Source of the DNA: Paraburkholderia sp. PGU19
Lineage (GTDB): Bacteria > Pseudomonadota > Gammaproteobacteria > Burkholderiales > Burkholderiaceae
Direction: 5' to 3'
Length of the DNA: 64,000 bases
Assembly (NCBI RefSeq): GCF_013426915.1
Contig: NZ_AP023180.1
Span: 1,364,001 to 1,428,000 of the forward strand
A program made the position numbers and the translations under genes. The notes beneath the pieces are model-generated. The model ran no database searches, was not told the origin of the DNA, and saw nothing but the letters and a program-made list of their open reading frames with translations. Of this stretch, positions 43,605-52,256 are shown in pieces; the stretch's first letter is position 1; each line of letters opens with the position of its first letter.

Positions 43605-43922
43605 ATGAACGATGCGTCGCATAAGATAGGTTCTATCTCTTCGTCGTCTAAAGCTTCCGCCGTGACCACACCGTCTACCGTTCCCGATCCCGAACGCTCG
43701 CAGGACACGACCTGCGTCCCGAAAGATGCCGCGAAGCACGGCGGCGCGCCGTGGGCGATGTTCGCGCTGTCGGCCGTCGGGCTGCTGGTCGGCGCGTTCG
43801 CGGTGATCGGGCCCGAGCATGTGTCCGTGGCCGTCGCCAAGACGCTGCTGACGGTCGGCTGCCTGCTGGTCGCGGCGCTCGCGGGCATCGTCGCGTCTGA
43901 CCTGTCGCGCAATCGGCGGTGA
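43605..43922 (+). CDS. Small membrane protein with two helices
   Basis: From the ATG at 43605 the product has 105 residues: a Ser/Thr-rich polar start (ISSSSKASAVTTPSTVPDPE), then two transmembrane helices (APWAMFALSAVGLLVGAFAVI and VSVAVAKTLLTVGCLLVAAL), ending in SDLSRNRR. An earlier ATG at 43521 would add 28 residues and cannot be excluded. No family is recognised. It precedes the rpoD gene but is probably transcribed separately, given the palindrome and promoter-like box in the gap. Confidence 0.55.
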   Translation: MNDASHKIGSISSSSKASAVTTPSTVPDPERSQDTTCVPKDAAKHGGAPWAMFALSAVGLLVGAFAVIGPEHVSVAVAKTLLTVGCLLVAALAGIVASDLSRNRR

Positions 43923-43963
43923 CGGGCATGCACCAGCACGGGGCATCAACAGCTGCATAAAAC

Positions 43964-43994
43964 TGGTGCACTGCACCACCTTTTCTGCTACACT
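43964..43994 (+). promoter_or_regulatory. Palindrome and -10-like box upstream of rpoD
   Basis: TGGTGCA-C-TGCACCA (43964-43978) is a perfect 7-bp inverted repeat around one base. TACACT at 43989-43994 looks like a -10 box, and the palindrome covers where the -35 box would be. It could be a repressor or activator site for the rpoD promoter. Confidence 0.45.
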
Positions 43995-44224
43995 CGCAGA
44001 TTCACTTTTCAGCACGCGTCGAATTGCGTCCTAACTGGAAGGCACTGCGCGGAAGTCCGGGTGAACGTGCTGGCATGCCAGCGCATCGCCAGTGACTTCG
44101 AGCACACCGTTCCGCGTCAATCGATTCGTGCAACACCCCGCCCACATCTCACGATCCGACAGGTCAGCCCGCCTGCCGCGTGTGCGCGCGCGGGGATGCG
44201 AAACAGCCTGCCGAGGAGAACGTA

Positions 44225-46225
44225 TTGGCAAAGCTTGACCGGGACAACTCCCAGTTCGAAACCATCACTGCAACGAAGGCGCCCAAGCGCGCAGCAAAAG
44301 CGAAGGCGCAACCCGCCGCCGCGCCGCAAGATGCGGCCTTGCTGGAATCCCTCGTTGAAGAGCGTCAACGTCAGATGCGCGCGCTGATCGCGCTGGGCCG
44401 CGAGCGCGGCTATTTGACGCACGCCGACATCAACGACCACTTGCCCGACAATTTCACCGAAACGGCCGCGATGGAAACCATCGTCAGTACGTTCGGCGAA
44501 ATGGGCGTGTCCGTGTACGAAACGGCGCCCGACGCGGAAACACTGCTTCTGAACGATGGCCCGTCGGCTGCCGCATCGGACGATCAGGCCGATGAGGAAG
44601 CGGAAGTCGCGCTGTCCACGGTCGACTCCGAATTTGGCCGCACCACCGACCCGGTCCGCATGTATATGCGTGAAATGGGTGCGAGCGAGCTGCTCACGCG
44701 CGCCGGCGAAATCGAAATCGCCAAGCGCATCGAAGGCGGCCTGCAGGACATGGTGCAAGCCATCGCAATGTGCCCGTCAATCATCTCGACGATCCTCTCG
44801 GACGTGGACCGCGTCGTCGCGGGTGAAATCCGCATCGACGAACTGGTCGACGGCATCAGCGACACGAGCGAAGCCGCCGAACTCGACGAGGACGCAGCGG
44901 ACGTCGCCGCGGAAGAAGAGCTGGAAGCAAGCGCCTCGGACGAAGATTCGGACGAAGACGACGGCGACCTGTCGGATGACGGCGGCGAAAAAGCCAACGC
45001 CGCACGCCTCGAGCAACTGACGGCGGACAGCCTCGCGATCTTCCAGCGCGTGCGCGACCTCTTCGCCAGCGTGCCCGACATGCCCGTCACGGACAAGCGC
45101 CGCGCGACGGCCATCGCCAACCTGCGCGAGTCGATCCAGCAGGAACTCACGCCGATCCGCTTCACGGCAAAGACCATCGACCGCCTGTGCGCGGAAGTGC
45201 AGGCGCAGGTCGCGCAGGTTCGCGCGATCGAACGCAACATCCTGCAGATCGCCGTGGATCGCTGCGACATGCCGCGTGAAGCGTTCGTCGAATCGTTCCC
45301 CGGCAACGAAACCGATCTCGACTGGACGACGCGCGTCGCCGCGAAGTCGAAGTCGTACGGTCCGGCGCTCGAGCGTCACCTGCCTGCCATCCAGTCAGAA
45401 CAGCAGAAGCTGGTCGACATCGAAGCGTCGATCGCGCTGCCGCTGCAGCAGCTCAAGCAGATCAACAAGCAGCTCGGCTCGGCGGAAGGCAAGATGCGTC
45501 AGGCCAAGCGCGAGATGATCGAAGCGAACCTGCGTCTCGTCATTTCGATCGCGAAGAAGTACGTCAACCGCGGCATGCACTTCCTCGACCTGATCCAGGA
45601 AGGCAACATCGGCCTGATGAAGGCAGTGGACAAGTTCGAATACCGTCGCGGCTGGAAGTTCTCGACGTACGCAACGTGGTGGGTCCGTCAGGCCATCACA
45701 CGCGCGATCGCCGACCAGGCGCGCACCATTCGTGTGCCGGTTCACATGATCGAATCGATCAACAAGCTGAATCGCATTCAGCGCGAGATCGTTCAGCAGA
45801 CGGGCCAGGAGCCGCATCCGTCGGTACTCGCCGAGCGCATGGACATGCCTGAGGCGAAGATCCGCAGCATCCTGAAGATCGCGAAGAATCCGGCATCGCT
45901 GGATTCGCCCGTGGGTGAAGATGCCGACACGACGCTCGGCGACATGATCGAAGACACGTCCGCAACGTCGCCCGCCGACGCCGCCGTGCACGCGAACATG
46001 CGCCGCGCGATCGACGAAGCACTCGACGCTCTCACGCCGCGTGAAGCGAAGGTGCTGCGCATGCGCTACGGCATCGACACGGCGTCGGAACTGACGCTCG
46101 AAGAAGTGGGCCGCCAGTTCGACGTGACGCGCGAGCGTATCCGCCAGATCGAAGGCAAGGCGATCCGCAAGCTCAACCACCCGAGCCGCGCGGACAAGCT
46201 GCGCCCGTTCCTCGAACGCAGCTGA
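44225..46225 (+). CDS. rpoD: RNA polymerase sigma-70 factor (RpoD family)
   Basis: The 666-residue primary-type sigma factor has all regions: 1.1 (about 38-110: [20 protein letters not shown]), 1.2 ([11 protein letters not shown]), a large acidic non-conserved region (about 225-270), 2 ([60 protein letters not shown]), 3 ([18 protein letters not shown]) and 4 ([20 protein letters not shown]). The TTG at 44225 has GAGGAG seven bases before it; a GTG at 44180 lacks one. The usual rpsU-dnaG genes are not next to it, so it may be a second RpoD copy. A strong terminator follows. Confidence 0.94.
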   Translation: MAKLDRDNSQFETITATKAPKRAAKAKAQPAAAPQDAALLESLVEERQRQMRALIALGRERGYLTHADINDHLPDNFTETAAMETIVSTFGEMGVSVYETAPDAETLLLNDGPSAAASDDQADEEAEVALSTVDSEFGRTTDPVRMYMREMGASELLTRAGEIEIAKRIEGGLQDMVQAIAMCPSIISTILSDVDRVVAGEIRIDELVDGISDTSEAAELDEDAADVAAEEELEASASDEDSDEDDGDLSDDGGEKANAARLEQLTADSLAIFQRVRDLFASVPDMPVTDKRRATAIANLRESIQQELTPIRFTAKTIDRLCAEVQAQVAQVRAIERNILQIAVDRCDMPREAFVESFPGNETDLDWTTRVAAKSKSYGPALERHLPAIQSEQQKLVDIEASIALPLQQLKQINKQLGSAEGKMRQAKREMIEANLRLVISIAKKYVNRGMHFLDLIQEGNIGLMKAVDKFEYRRGWKFSTYATWWVRQAITRAIADQARTIRVPVHMIESINKLNRIQREIVQQTGQEPHPSVLAERMDMPEAKIRSILKIAKNPASLDSPVGEDADTTLGDMIEDTSATSPADAAVHANMRRAIDEALDALTPREAKVLRMRYGIDTASELTLEEVGRQFDVTRERIRQIEGKAIRKLNHPSRADKLRPFLERS

Positions 46226-46271
46226 TCGCTATCGCCGCCGCCTGATAAGGGCGCGGCAGAGCCTCAAACGA

Positions 46272-46304
46272 AACGCGGCAGCCTAAAGGCTGCCGCGTTT
46301 TTTT
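46272..46304 (+). terminator. rpoD terminator
   Basis: AACGCGGCAGCC (46272-46283), loop TAAA, then GGCTGCCGCGTT (46288-46299) and a run of seven T (46298-46304). This is a textbook Rho-independent terminator 47 bases past the rpoD stop. Confidence 0.95.
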
Positions 46305-46348
46305 ATGCTTGCGGTTCGCTCGAACTCGATGCGAACCGCATGACACGC

Positions 46349-46789
46349 TTAGTGATGCTCGCTGTATTCCTTGCGAGCGATCGGCGTTGCGCGGACCTTC
46401 GCGTACTCGAAGGCCGGAATGGCCTTCACAGCGTCCTTGGTCGCGCCTGCCCACACCAGCTTGCCGCCCGTAAAGTCGATCTGCGAGAACGGCACGGCGA
46501 CGTCATGCTGCGACACGCCGAGGAACTGATGCGCAGCAACGATCGCGAACGAAGCCGCATTGTCCGGCGCGATGATGATGTCGTGCAGCACGCCGACCTT
46601 CTGGCCTTGCTCGTTGTAGATTGGCTTGCCAAGCAGGCTCTTCTTCGCGCTCCAGCCGTTGACGATGATCGATTCCTGCTCGACGCTCACGCCGATAGTC
46701 TGCGAGCCTGCCACTTGCGCGCTTGCCTGGCCTGCCATCAAGCCGAACGTCGATGCCGCGATCAGAACCGCTGCCCACTTTGCCTTCAT
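46349..46789 (-). CDS. PRC-barrel domain-containing periplasmic protein
   Basis: The 146-residue protein has a signal peptide (AAVLIAASTFGLMAGQASA) and a PRC-barrel domain (about 45-125): SAKKSLLGKPIYNEQGQKVG, VLHDIIIAPDNAASFAIV, DVAVPFSQIDFTGGKLVW. PRC barrels occur in photosynthetic reaction centres and RimM; periplasmic ones in Burkholderia have no known role. The stop is 45 bases past the T-run of the rpoD terminator, on the opposite strand. It appears to be a single-gene unit. Confidence 0.9.
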   Translation of the reverse strand: MKAKWAAVLIAASTFGLMAGQASAQVAGSQTIGVSVEQESIIVNGWSAKKSLLGKPIYNEQGQKVGVLHDIIIAPDNAASFAIVAAHQFLGVSQHDVAVPFSQIDFTGGKLVWAGATKDAVKAIPAFEYAKVRATPIARKEYSEHH

Positions 46790-46961
46790 AGCTTATTCTC
46801 CGATGTGAAATGTTGCGAAGGACTGCCGCTACTGTAAGAGGAAGCGTCATACCTTACCGCATCAGAAAGAAAAAGTCGCAGAAGGGTACGTAGGTTTTTT
46901 CCGAGAATGCGTGCGCCGTTTCCTACGCGCACGGCGACGTGCATCGCGTCTATATGCACCG

Positions 46962-47762
46962 CTACTTGGCGAGCCGCAGCCCTTTGCCAATCACCGTGCC
47001 GTCTTTCTGGTTCACCAGCCAGATGGCATGAACGTTCGCGTGCAGTGTCGAGGTGCGGCGCGTGATGTCGGTGGGTTCTTCGTCGGTGGGATCGGTGTGC
47101 TCTCGCGTCTCCGTCAGATACGGCGATTCGAGCGTGCAGACCAGCACGATCGCAAAGTTGTTGTCGGCCTGCTCGAAGGCTGCTTGCGGGACGGTCAGAC
47201 GCCCGCGTGCCGTCGTCTTCGCCTTGCCTTCCGTCGCCAGTTCGATCGAATCGATCGTCTGGATAAAACCCTTGGCCTTCGCATCGGGCGCGATCACGAG
47301 GCCGCGCCCGCTCGGGCCGACGATGCTCTGGTAGAGCTGGATCGCGTCGGGATCGTCGTCGCTGGCAAGCGGCACGTTCACGCTCAGCACATGCGTATTC
47401 GAGCGATACAGAATGCCGTGCGGCGCCGGAATCATGAACAGGAAAGTGCGCTGCCCATTTTCGGCCGCCTCCGCATGACCGCGCACGATGCGGTCGTAGG
47501 GTTCGCGCGCGAACTTGCGGATGCGAGTGGTCAGCGAATCCGACGCGGCCGGGGGCATCTGGCTCGCGAGCATGTCGCGCACCTTGACGGGGTCGTCGGC
47601 GGTGAAGCGGTCAGGCGTTGCAGGGGTGCTTGCCTCATGCGCCACGTTGCCCGTGGGCGCGGCCGGCGTGGCGTTCGCCGCGCCGGCGCACAACGTCAGC
47701 GCAACACACAGCATTGGCAGCACGCGATTAGCCGAAGCAACCGTGCGATTCAGAAATTGCAC
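46962..47762 (-). CDS. Hypothetical exported protein (266 aa)
   Basis: I start this at the GTG at 47762, where GGAGAGGATGTT precedes it and the product begins with a signal (VLPMLCVALTLCAGAANA). The mature part has FAREPYDRIVRGHAEAAENG, RTFLFMIPAPHGILYRSNTH, SVNVPLASDDDPDAIQLYQS and GTVIGKGLRLAK. The pattern suggests a beta-rich secreted protein. I do not recognise the family. The open frame extends much further upstream but that part crosses a terminator hairpin and is not gene-like. It is downstream of the spherulin-4-like gene on the same strand but separated by that terminator. Confidence 0.7.
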   Translation of the reverse strand: MQFLNRTVASANRVLPMLCVALTLCAGAANATPAAPTGNVAHEASTPATPDRFTADDPVKVRDMLASQMPPAASDSLTTRIRKFAREPYDRIVRGHAEAAENGQRTFLFMIPAPHGILYRSNTHVLSVNVPLASDDDPDAIQLYQSIVGPSGRGLVIAPDAKAKGFIQTIDSIELATEGKAKTTARGRLTVPQAAFEQADNNFAIVLVCTLESPYLTETREHTDPTDEEPTDITRRTSTLHANVHAIWLVNQKDGTVIGKGLRLAK

Positions 47763-47894
47763 AACATCCTCTCCGTTGAAAACGGCGCTATCGATGCGCC
47801 TCGCTGCGTTAAACGCAGTCCATTTCAGCACGCATTCTAAGCGTATTCGATCGACGGGATATGGCATGCACGCGTTTGCCCGAATGGGTTGGCG

Positions 47895-47922
47895 AAAAAA
47901 AAGCCAGGCGCAAGCGCCTGGC
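47895..47922 (-). terminator. Terminator of the spherulin-4-like gene
   Basis: On the minus strand GCCAGGCG, loop CTTG, CGCCTGGC is followed by eight T (complement of A-run 47895-47902). It lies about 50 bases after the stop at 47972. A clear Rho-independent terminator that isolates this gene from the one downstream. Confidence 0.93.
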
Positions 47923-47971
47923 GTACATCGACATCGAACTGCACGGCGCGAAGCGCCTTCGTTCTTCTTGG

Positions 47972-48793
47972 TTATTTGATTGCGAGCACACTGCTCACCA
48001 GTTGGCTCCACCAGGTGGGCAGGTTCTTGTACGGATTCGGCAAGCCCGTTGATGTGACGAACACGCTGCCTGCGCCATGCATCGCCGCGTACGACACGAT
48101 GCCCGGCATCTGCGCCTCTGTCGCGCCGTACACGATGTGCACGAAACGCTTCGCCGGATAGTTGGCTTGCCACTTCGCCGCAGCGTAGTTTGCGTAGCGC
48201 TTCGCAGAATCTTCGAATACAACGAATTGATCGGCCGTGGGCAGGCTTGCGTAGAGTTCGGGGATGTTCGTGCCCGGATTGCCCATCACCGAATACGCGG
48301 ACGAAAGCCCTTTGATGTAGTTGTAGACCGACTGATAGAACTGGACATGCGACGTCACGCTGTCCGACGTCATCTCGTCGATGAAGAAGCCGTCGATCTT
48401 ATAGAGCGCGACATAGCGATTGATGTCCGTCACGACAGCCGACAACGAACGCTTCGCATACGATGTCGACACGTAGCCGATCACGCGGCCGCCTGCTGCA
48501 TGCACTTTCGCGATTGCCGCGATATACGTGGCGTCTGCATTCGTGCCGGGACCGCTGTTGGGATTCAGAATGACCGTGGTCGGCACTTTGGCCGCCGTCG
48601 TCGCGAGATCGTTCCAGTAACCGGCGCCCTTGCCGACGGGATCGAAATACGCGGGGACGGTCAGCGGCAGCACAGTTGCCGCATAAGCATTCGCATGAAC
48701 GGCAATGGCCAACGGCGCCACTGCAAGCAACGCCACACGTCGCAACCACTGAATAGCGCGAAACCCTGAAACGGGTGTGCGAGCGTTGAACAT
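47972..48793 (-). CDS. Spherulin-4/GH135-like secreted putative polysaccharide hydrolase
   Basis: The 273-residue protein has a signal peptide (about 1-39, ending HANAYA) and a TIM-barrel of the spherulation-specific family 4, which includes fungal Sph3 (GH135), an enzyme that cuts galactosamine-containing exopolysaccharide. Family motifs are VPAYFDPVGKGAGYWNDL, VILNPNSGPG, GGRVIGYVSTSYAKR, and IDGFFIDEMTS with acidic pair Asp139/Glu140, then FVVFED with Glu194. These acids fit the catalytic positions recalled for Sph3; that mapping needs alignment. AGGAGG lies seven bases before the ATG. The leader holds a GEMM-I c-di-GMP riboswitch, and a strong terminator ends the gene, so it is a single-gene regulated unit. 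Confidence 0.88.
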   Translation of the reverse strand: MFNARTPVSGFRAIQWLRRVALLAVAPLAIAVHANAYAATVLPLTVPAYFDPVGKGAGYWNDLATTAAKVPTTVILNPNSGPGTNADATYIAAIAKVHAAGGRVIGYVSTSYAKRSLSAVVTDINRYVALYKIDGFFIDEMTSDSVTSHVQFYQSVYNYIKGLSSAYSVMGNPGTNIPELYASLPTADQFVVFEDSAKRYANYAAAKWQANYPAKRFVHIVYGATEAQMPGIVSYAAMHGAGSVFVTSTGLPNPYKNLPTWWSQLVSSVLAIK

Positions 48794-48800
48794 CTCAATG

Positions 48801-48828
48801 CCTCCTGACGACGGTCTTTATCACCGTC
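48801..48828 (-). promoter_or_regulatory. Hairpin and ribosome-binding site after the riboswitch (expression platform)
   Basis: On the minus strand GACGGT (48828-48823) and ACCGTC (48815-48810) form a 6-bp hairpin with a 7-base loop, followed at once by CAGGAGG (RBS at 48806-48801). It sits between the aptamer and the start codon. There is no T-run, so control of translation is more likely than termination. Confidence 0.5.
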
Positions 48829-48856
48829 CATCGCTTGGCCCGCTGCGGATGCAGAG

Positions 48857-48930
48857 GGCAACTGGCTGACTCCTGCACGGAGTCCCTATAGCTTTGCGTC
48901 GCCGGATCGCTCCGGTTTTGCCTTTACGTG
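48857..48930 (-). promoter_or_regulatory. GEMM-I (cyclic di-GMP-I) riboswitch aptamer
   Basis: Read on the minus strand the segment has the conserved pieces in the right order: CACGTAAAGGCAAAACC (48930-48914), a CCGGA stem with GCGA tetraloop (GNRA) and TCCGG return (48915-48902), then GACGCAAAGC (48900-48891), TATAGG, a GACTCC/GGAGTC hairpin (48884-48868), and AGCCAGTTGCC (48867-48857). GGCAA near the 5' side can pair with TTGCC at the 3' end. These are the hallmark strings of c-di-GMP-I aptamers such as Vc2. It lies 64 bases before the start of the spherulin-4-like gene. The match is by eye against the remembered consensus. Confidence 0.9.
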
Positions 48931-49107
48931 TATATCGACGCCCAGTGGCCCTTCTTTAGGCTTTAATGCGGAATTTTTAATGGGGAAAGAATGCAGAGAT
49001 ATTCGATGATTTTGTGATCCTGATCGTTTTAACGTTTGCGAGTTGCAATAACGCGATTCGCAAACGTTGCCTTTCCCCTGTTCACGGCACCGTGCCCGTG
49101 AAAAAAA

Positions 49108-50301
49108 TTATTGCACGCTCGACCCGAGAAGTCCGCGCGCCGCGAGATTTGCGTACAGCGCACGCACGCCGAAGGTCCACGGCGTGATCTCCGTGCACAG
49201 TTGCACCGTGTTGCGCAACGCGCCGAGTTGCGGCGTCGAGATCGTCACGATATCGCCGAGGTGATGCGTGAAGCCGCCGCCTTTCGCGTCGCGGTCCTTG
49301 ATCGGCGAAAACATCGTGCCGAGGAACAGCATGAAGCCATCCGGATACTGATGATGCTTGCCGCAAGTCTGCGCGACGAGATCGGCGGGATCGCGGCTGA
49401 TCTCCGACATATGGCTCACGCCTTCGAGCAGAAAGCCATCGTCGATGCCTTCCACGCGCAGCGACACGCTCGTGCGCCGTACGGTATCCAGCGTGAAGTC
49501 GCCGTCGAAGAGCCGTATGAACGGCCCGATCGAACACGAGCCGTTGTTGTCCTTGCACTTGCCGAGCAGCAATGCCGAGCGCCCTTCGATATCGCGCAGG
49601 TTCACATCGTTGCCGAGCGTCGCACCGACGATCACGGCCTTGCTGTTGACGGCCAGCACGATTTCCGGCTCGGGGTTGTTCCATTTCGATGCCGCGAGCA
49701 GACCGACATCCGCGCCGAAGCCCACGGACGACATCGGCTGCGACTTCGAAAACACTTCCGCGTCCGGGCCGATGCCAACCTCCATGTATTGCGACCACGC
49801 GCCGCGACGTTCGAGCTCCGCCTTCAGACGCGCCGCCGCCTCCGAGCCGGGCTTGATCTTCGACAGGTCGGTGCCGATCAACGTTGCGATCGTCTGCCGC
49901 ACTTCTTCGGCCTTCGCCGGATCGCCGCCCGCCTGCTCTTCGATCACGCGCTCGATCAGGCTCACGGCGAACGTGACGCCACATGCCTTGATCGGCTGCA
50001 CGTCGCAGGGCGCGAGCAGTTGCAGGTTCGCCGACGCGTCGTTCGCGAGACTCGCGGCGATCAGATCGGCGGCGCTGCCGAGCCGCTCGCCGGGCGCGTT
50101 GCGTGCGATCTCGACGGCATCGTCGCGTTCGAACAGATCGGCCGTGGTCGGCGCGCTCGACGTGATGTCGAACACGTCGCCATTGCGCACGGCCACGACG
50201 CTCGGCCCTTCATGGCGATCCGTCTTGCGCCACACGCGACCAATCAGCAGCGCGCGGTCGAGGTCGTCGGGAAGATAGTTCGTTTCGTTCGATGCAGTCA
50301 T
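49108..50301 (-). CDS. Fumarylacetoacetate hydrolase family protein (XylX-like sugar-acid dehydratase)
   Basis: The 397-residue protein is a long FAH-family enzyme like Caulobacter XylX, which dehydrates 2-keto-3-deoxy-D-xylonate. The FAH metal site is seen in EPEIVLAVNSKAVIVGATLGNDVN, with NLRDIEGRSALLLGKCKDN and the C-terminal HHLGDIVTISTPQLGALRNT. I chose the ATG at 50301 with GGAG eight bases upstream. The neighbours are an IlvD/Edd dehydratase, LacI regulator and SMP-30 lactonase, the set expected for oxidation of a pentose to 2-oxoglutarate semialdehyde. L-arabinose or another aldose is equally possible. Confidence 0.88.
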   Translation of the reverse strand: MTASNETNYLPDDLDRALLIGRVWRKTDRHEGPSVVAVRNGDVFDITSSAPTTADLFERDDAVEIARNAPGERLGSAADLIAASLANDASANLQLLAPCDVQPIKACGVTFAVSLIERVIEEQAGGDPAKAEEVRQTIATLIGTDLSKIKPGSEAAARLKAELERRGAWSQYMEVGIGPDAEVFSKSQPMSSVGFGADVGLLAASKWNNPEPEIVLAVNSKAVIVGATLGNDVNLRDIEGRSALLLGKCKDNNGSCSIGPFIRLFDGDFTLDTVRRTSVSLRVEGIDDGFLLEGVSHMSEISRDPADLVAQTCGKHHQYPDGFMLFLGTMFSPIKDRDAKGGGFTHHLGDIVTISTPQLGALRNTVQLCTEITPWTFGVRALYANLAARGLLGSSVQ

Positions 50302-50326
50302 GAAGCGAGTCTCCAATCATTGTTGG

Positions 50327-52114
50327 TCAATGCGAATGCCGCGGGTTCCCGCGCTCGGCGATCACTTTCAGATAGAGCGTCGCGGGCTCGAGGCAGCCAC
50401 CTGTCGAAAGCTGCCCGACCGTCTGACGATACAACGCCTGCCACGGCGTTTGCGCAGGTGGAATGTCGAACTTCATGCTTGCGCGGCGGCGCGCCAACTC
50501 GTCTTCATCGACGAGCAACTGCACGCTGCGCGCGTTGAGATCGACGCGAATGCGGTCGTTCGTGCGCAATAGCGCGAGGCCGCCGCCGACGGCCGCTTCC
50601 GGCGACATGTTGAGAATAGATGGACTCGCCGACGTGCCGCTCTGCCGTCCGTCGCCCATGCACGGCAGTGACGTGATGCCCTGGCGCACGAGTTCCGCAG
50701 GCGGCGCCATGTTGACCACTTCCGCGCTGCCCGGATAACCGACTGTGCCCGCGCCGCGAATGACGAGCATGCAGTGCTCATCGATTTCGAGCGACGGGTC
50801 GTTGATGCACGCGTGATAGTCCTCGGGACCGTCGAACACGATCGCGCGTGTTTCGAACGTATTCTCGTGGCCCGGCTCGCTCAGATAGGTTTGCCGAAAC
50901 GCCTCGCCGACCACCGACATCTTCATGATCGCGCTATCGAAGAAGTTGCCCGACAGCACGATAAAGCCCGCGCCATGTTTGAGCGGCTCGGCGGTGGTGC
51001 GAATCACGTCGCGATCGCCTGTCACCGAACGCGCTGCGATATCGCCGATGCTGCGGCCCGATACCGTCATGCACGATTCGTGTATAAGGCCCGCTTCGTT
51101 CAGTTCGTGCATGACGGCAGGCACGCCGCCCGCACGATGAAAGCTCTCGCCGAGATACTCGCCCGCAGGCATGCAATTGACGAGCAACGGCACCTGTTCG
51201 CCGACACGCTGCCAGTCCGCGAGACTCAATTCGACGCCCATATGCCGCGCAATCGCGATCAGATGCGGCGGGCAATTGCTCGACGCGCCCAGCGCGGATG
51301 CCACGACGATCGCGTTCTCGAACGCCTCTTTCGTCATGATGCGCGAGGGCTTCAGATCTTCGCGAACCATCTCGACGATCCGCTTGCCCGTCGCATACGC
51401 CATCTGTCCTCGCTCGCGGTATGCAGCGGGAATGCTCGCGCAGCCGGGCAGCGACATGCCGAGCGCTTCCGCGAGACTGTTCATCGACAGCGCCGTGCCC
51501 ATCGTGTTGCAGTGTCCGATGGAAGGCGACGAGGCCGTCGTCAGTTCCATGAAGCCTTCATAGTCGATCTCGCCCGCCGCGAGCAGATTGCGCGCGTGCC
51601 AGATCACGGTGCCGGAACCGACGCGCTTGCCTTGATGCCAGCCGTCGAGCATCGGGCCACCCGACAGCACGATAGCGGGCATGTCGACGGTCGCGGCCGC
51701 CATCAGGCACGCGGGCGTGGTCTTGTCGCAGCCCGTGGTGAGCACCACGCCGTCGAGCGGAAAACCATGCAGGATTTCAACGAGGCCGAGATACGCGAGA
51801 TTGCGGTCGAGCGCGGCCGTCGGGCGGCGGCTCTGTTCGGCAAGCGGATGCACGGGAAATTCCATCGGAATGCCGCCCGCGTCGCGGATGCCCGCCTTCG
51901 TGCGCGCGGCCAGTTCGATGTGGTGACGATTGCAGGGCGCGAGATCGCTGCCCGTCTGCGCGATGCCGATGATCGGCCGGCCCGACTGTAGCTCTTCGCG
52001 CGTGAGACCGTAATTCATGAAGCGCTCGACATAGAGCGCGGTCATGTCCGCGTGCGAAGGATCGTCGAACCATTCCTGGCTGCGCAGACGACGTGCTTGC
52101 GTGTTCTCTGTCAT
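50327..52114 (-). CDS. IlvD/Edd family dehydratase (sugar-acid dehydratase)
   Basis: The 595-residue Fe-S enzyme dehydrates a sugar acid such as D-xylonate or L-arabonate; its length equals Caulobacter XylD. The cluster and metal motifs are LTTGCDKTTPACLMAAATVD, GGPMLDGWHQGKRVGSGTV, and SIGHCNTMGTALSMNSLAEA with PGCASIPA. KHGAGFIVLSGN and YPGSAEVVNMAPPAELVRQG are in the C-terminal half. It is not the biosynthetic ILV dehydratase, judging from context. It is the first gene after the operator palindrome, with the FAH gene 25 bases downstream, so the two form an operon. GGAGACACGAG precedes the ATG. Confidence 0.93.
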   Translation of the reverse strand: MTENTQARRLRSQEWFDDPSHADMTALYVERFMNYGLTREELQSGRPIIGIAQTGSDLAPCNRHHIELAARTKAGIRDAGGIPMEFPVHPLAEQSRRPTAALDRNLAYLGLVEILHGFPLDGVVLTTGCDKTTPACLMAAATVDMPAIVLSGGPMLDGWHQGKRVGSGTVIWHARNLLAAGEIDYEGFMELTTASSPSIGHCNTMGTALSMNSLAEALGMSLPGCASIPAAYRERGQMAYATGKRIVEMVREDLKPSRIMTKEAFENAIVVASALGASSNCPPHLIAIARHMGVELSLADWQRVGEQVPLLVNCMPAGEYLGESFHRAGGVPAVMHELNEAGLIHESCMTVSGRSIGDIAARSVTGDRDVIRTTAEPLKHGAGFIVLSGNFFDSAIMKMSVVGEAFRQTYLSEPGHENTFETRAIVFDGPEDYHACINDPSLEIDEHCMLVIRGAGTVGYPGSAEVVNMAPPAELVRQGITSLPCMGDGRQSGTSASPSILNMSPEAAVGGGLALLRTNDRIRVDLNARSVQLLVDEDELARRRASMKFDIPPAQTPWQALYRQTVGQLSTGGCLEPATLYLKVIAERGNPRHSH

Positions 52115-52189
52115 CTCGTGTCTCCATCTTTGCTTGTGCCGTCGTTGCTTCGCTCGCGTCGCGCGTCAAGAGCGCATCACGTACGGCAC

Positions 52190-52201
52190 GTTATCGGTAA
52201 C
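52190..52201. promoter_or_regulatory. LacI/GntR-type operator palindrome
   Basis: GTTATCGGTAAC is GTTA-N4-TAAC, and on the minus strand reads ATGTTACCGATAAC with its flanks, close to the operators of E. coli GntR. It sits 75 bases upstream of the dehydratase ATG and right after the lacI-like gene. A second palindrome, ACCATGGT (52207-52214), is adjacent. Confidence 0.65.
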
Positions 52202-52256
52202 ATCAGACCATGGTAGCACGGCCTACGCGCGACACGAAAGGCCGCGATGACGCGGG

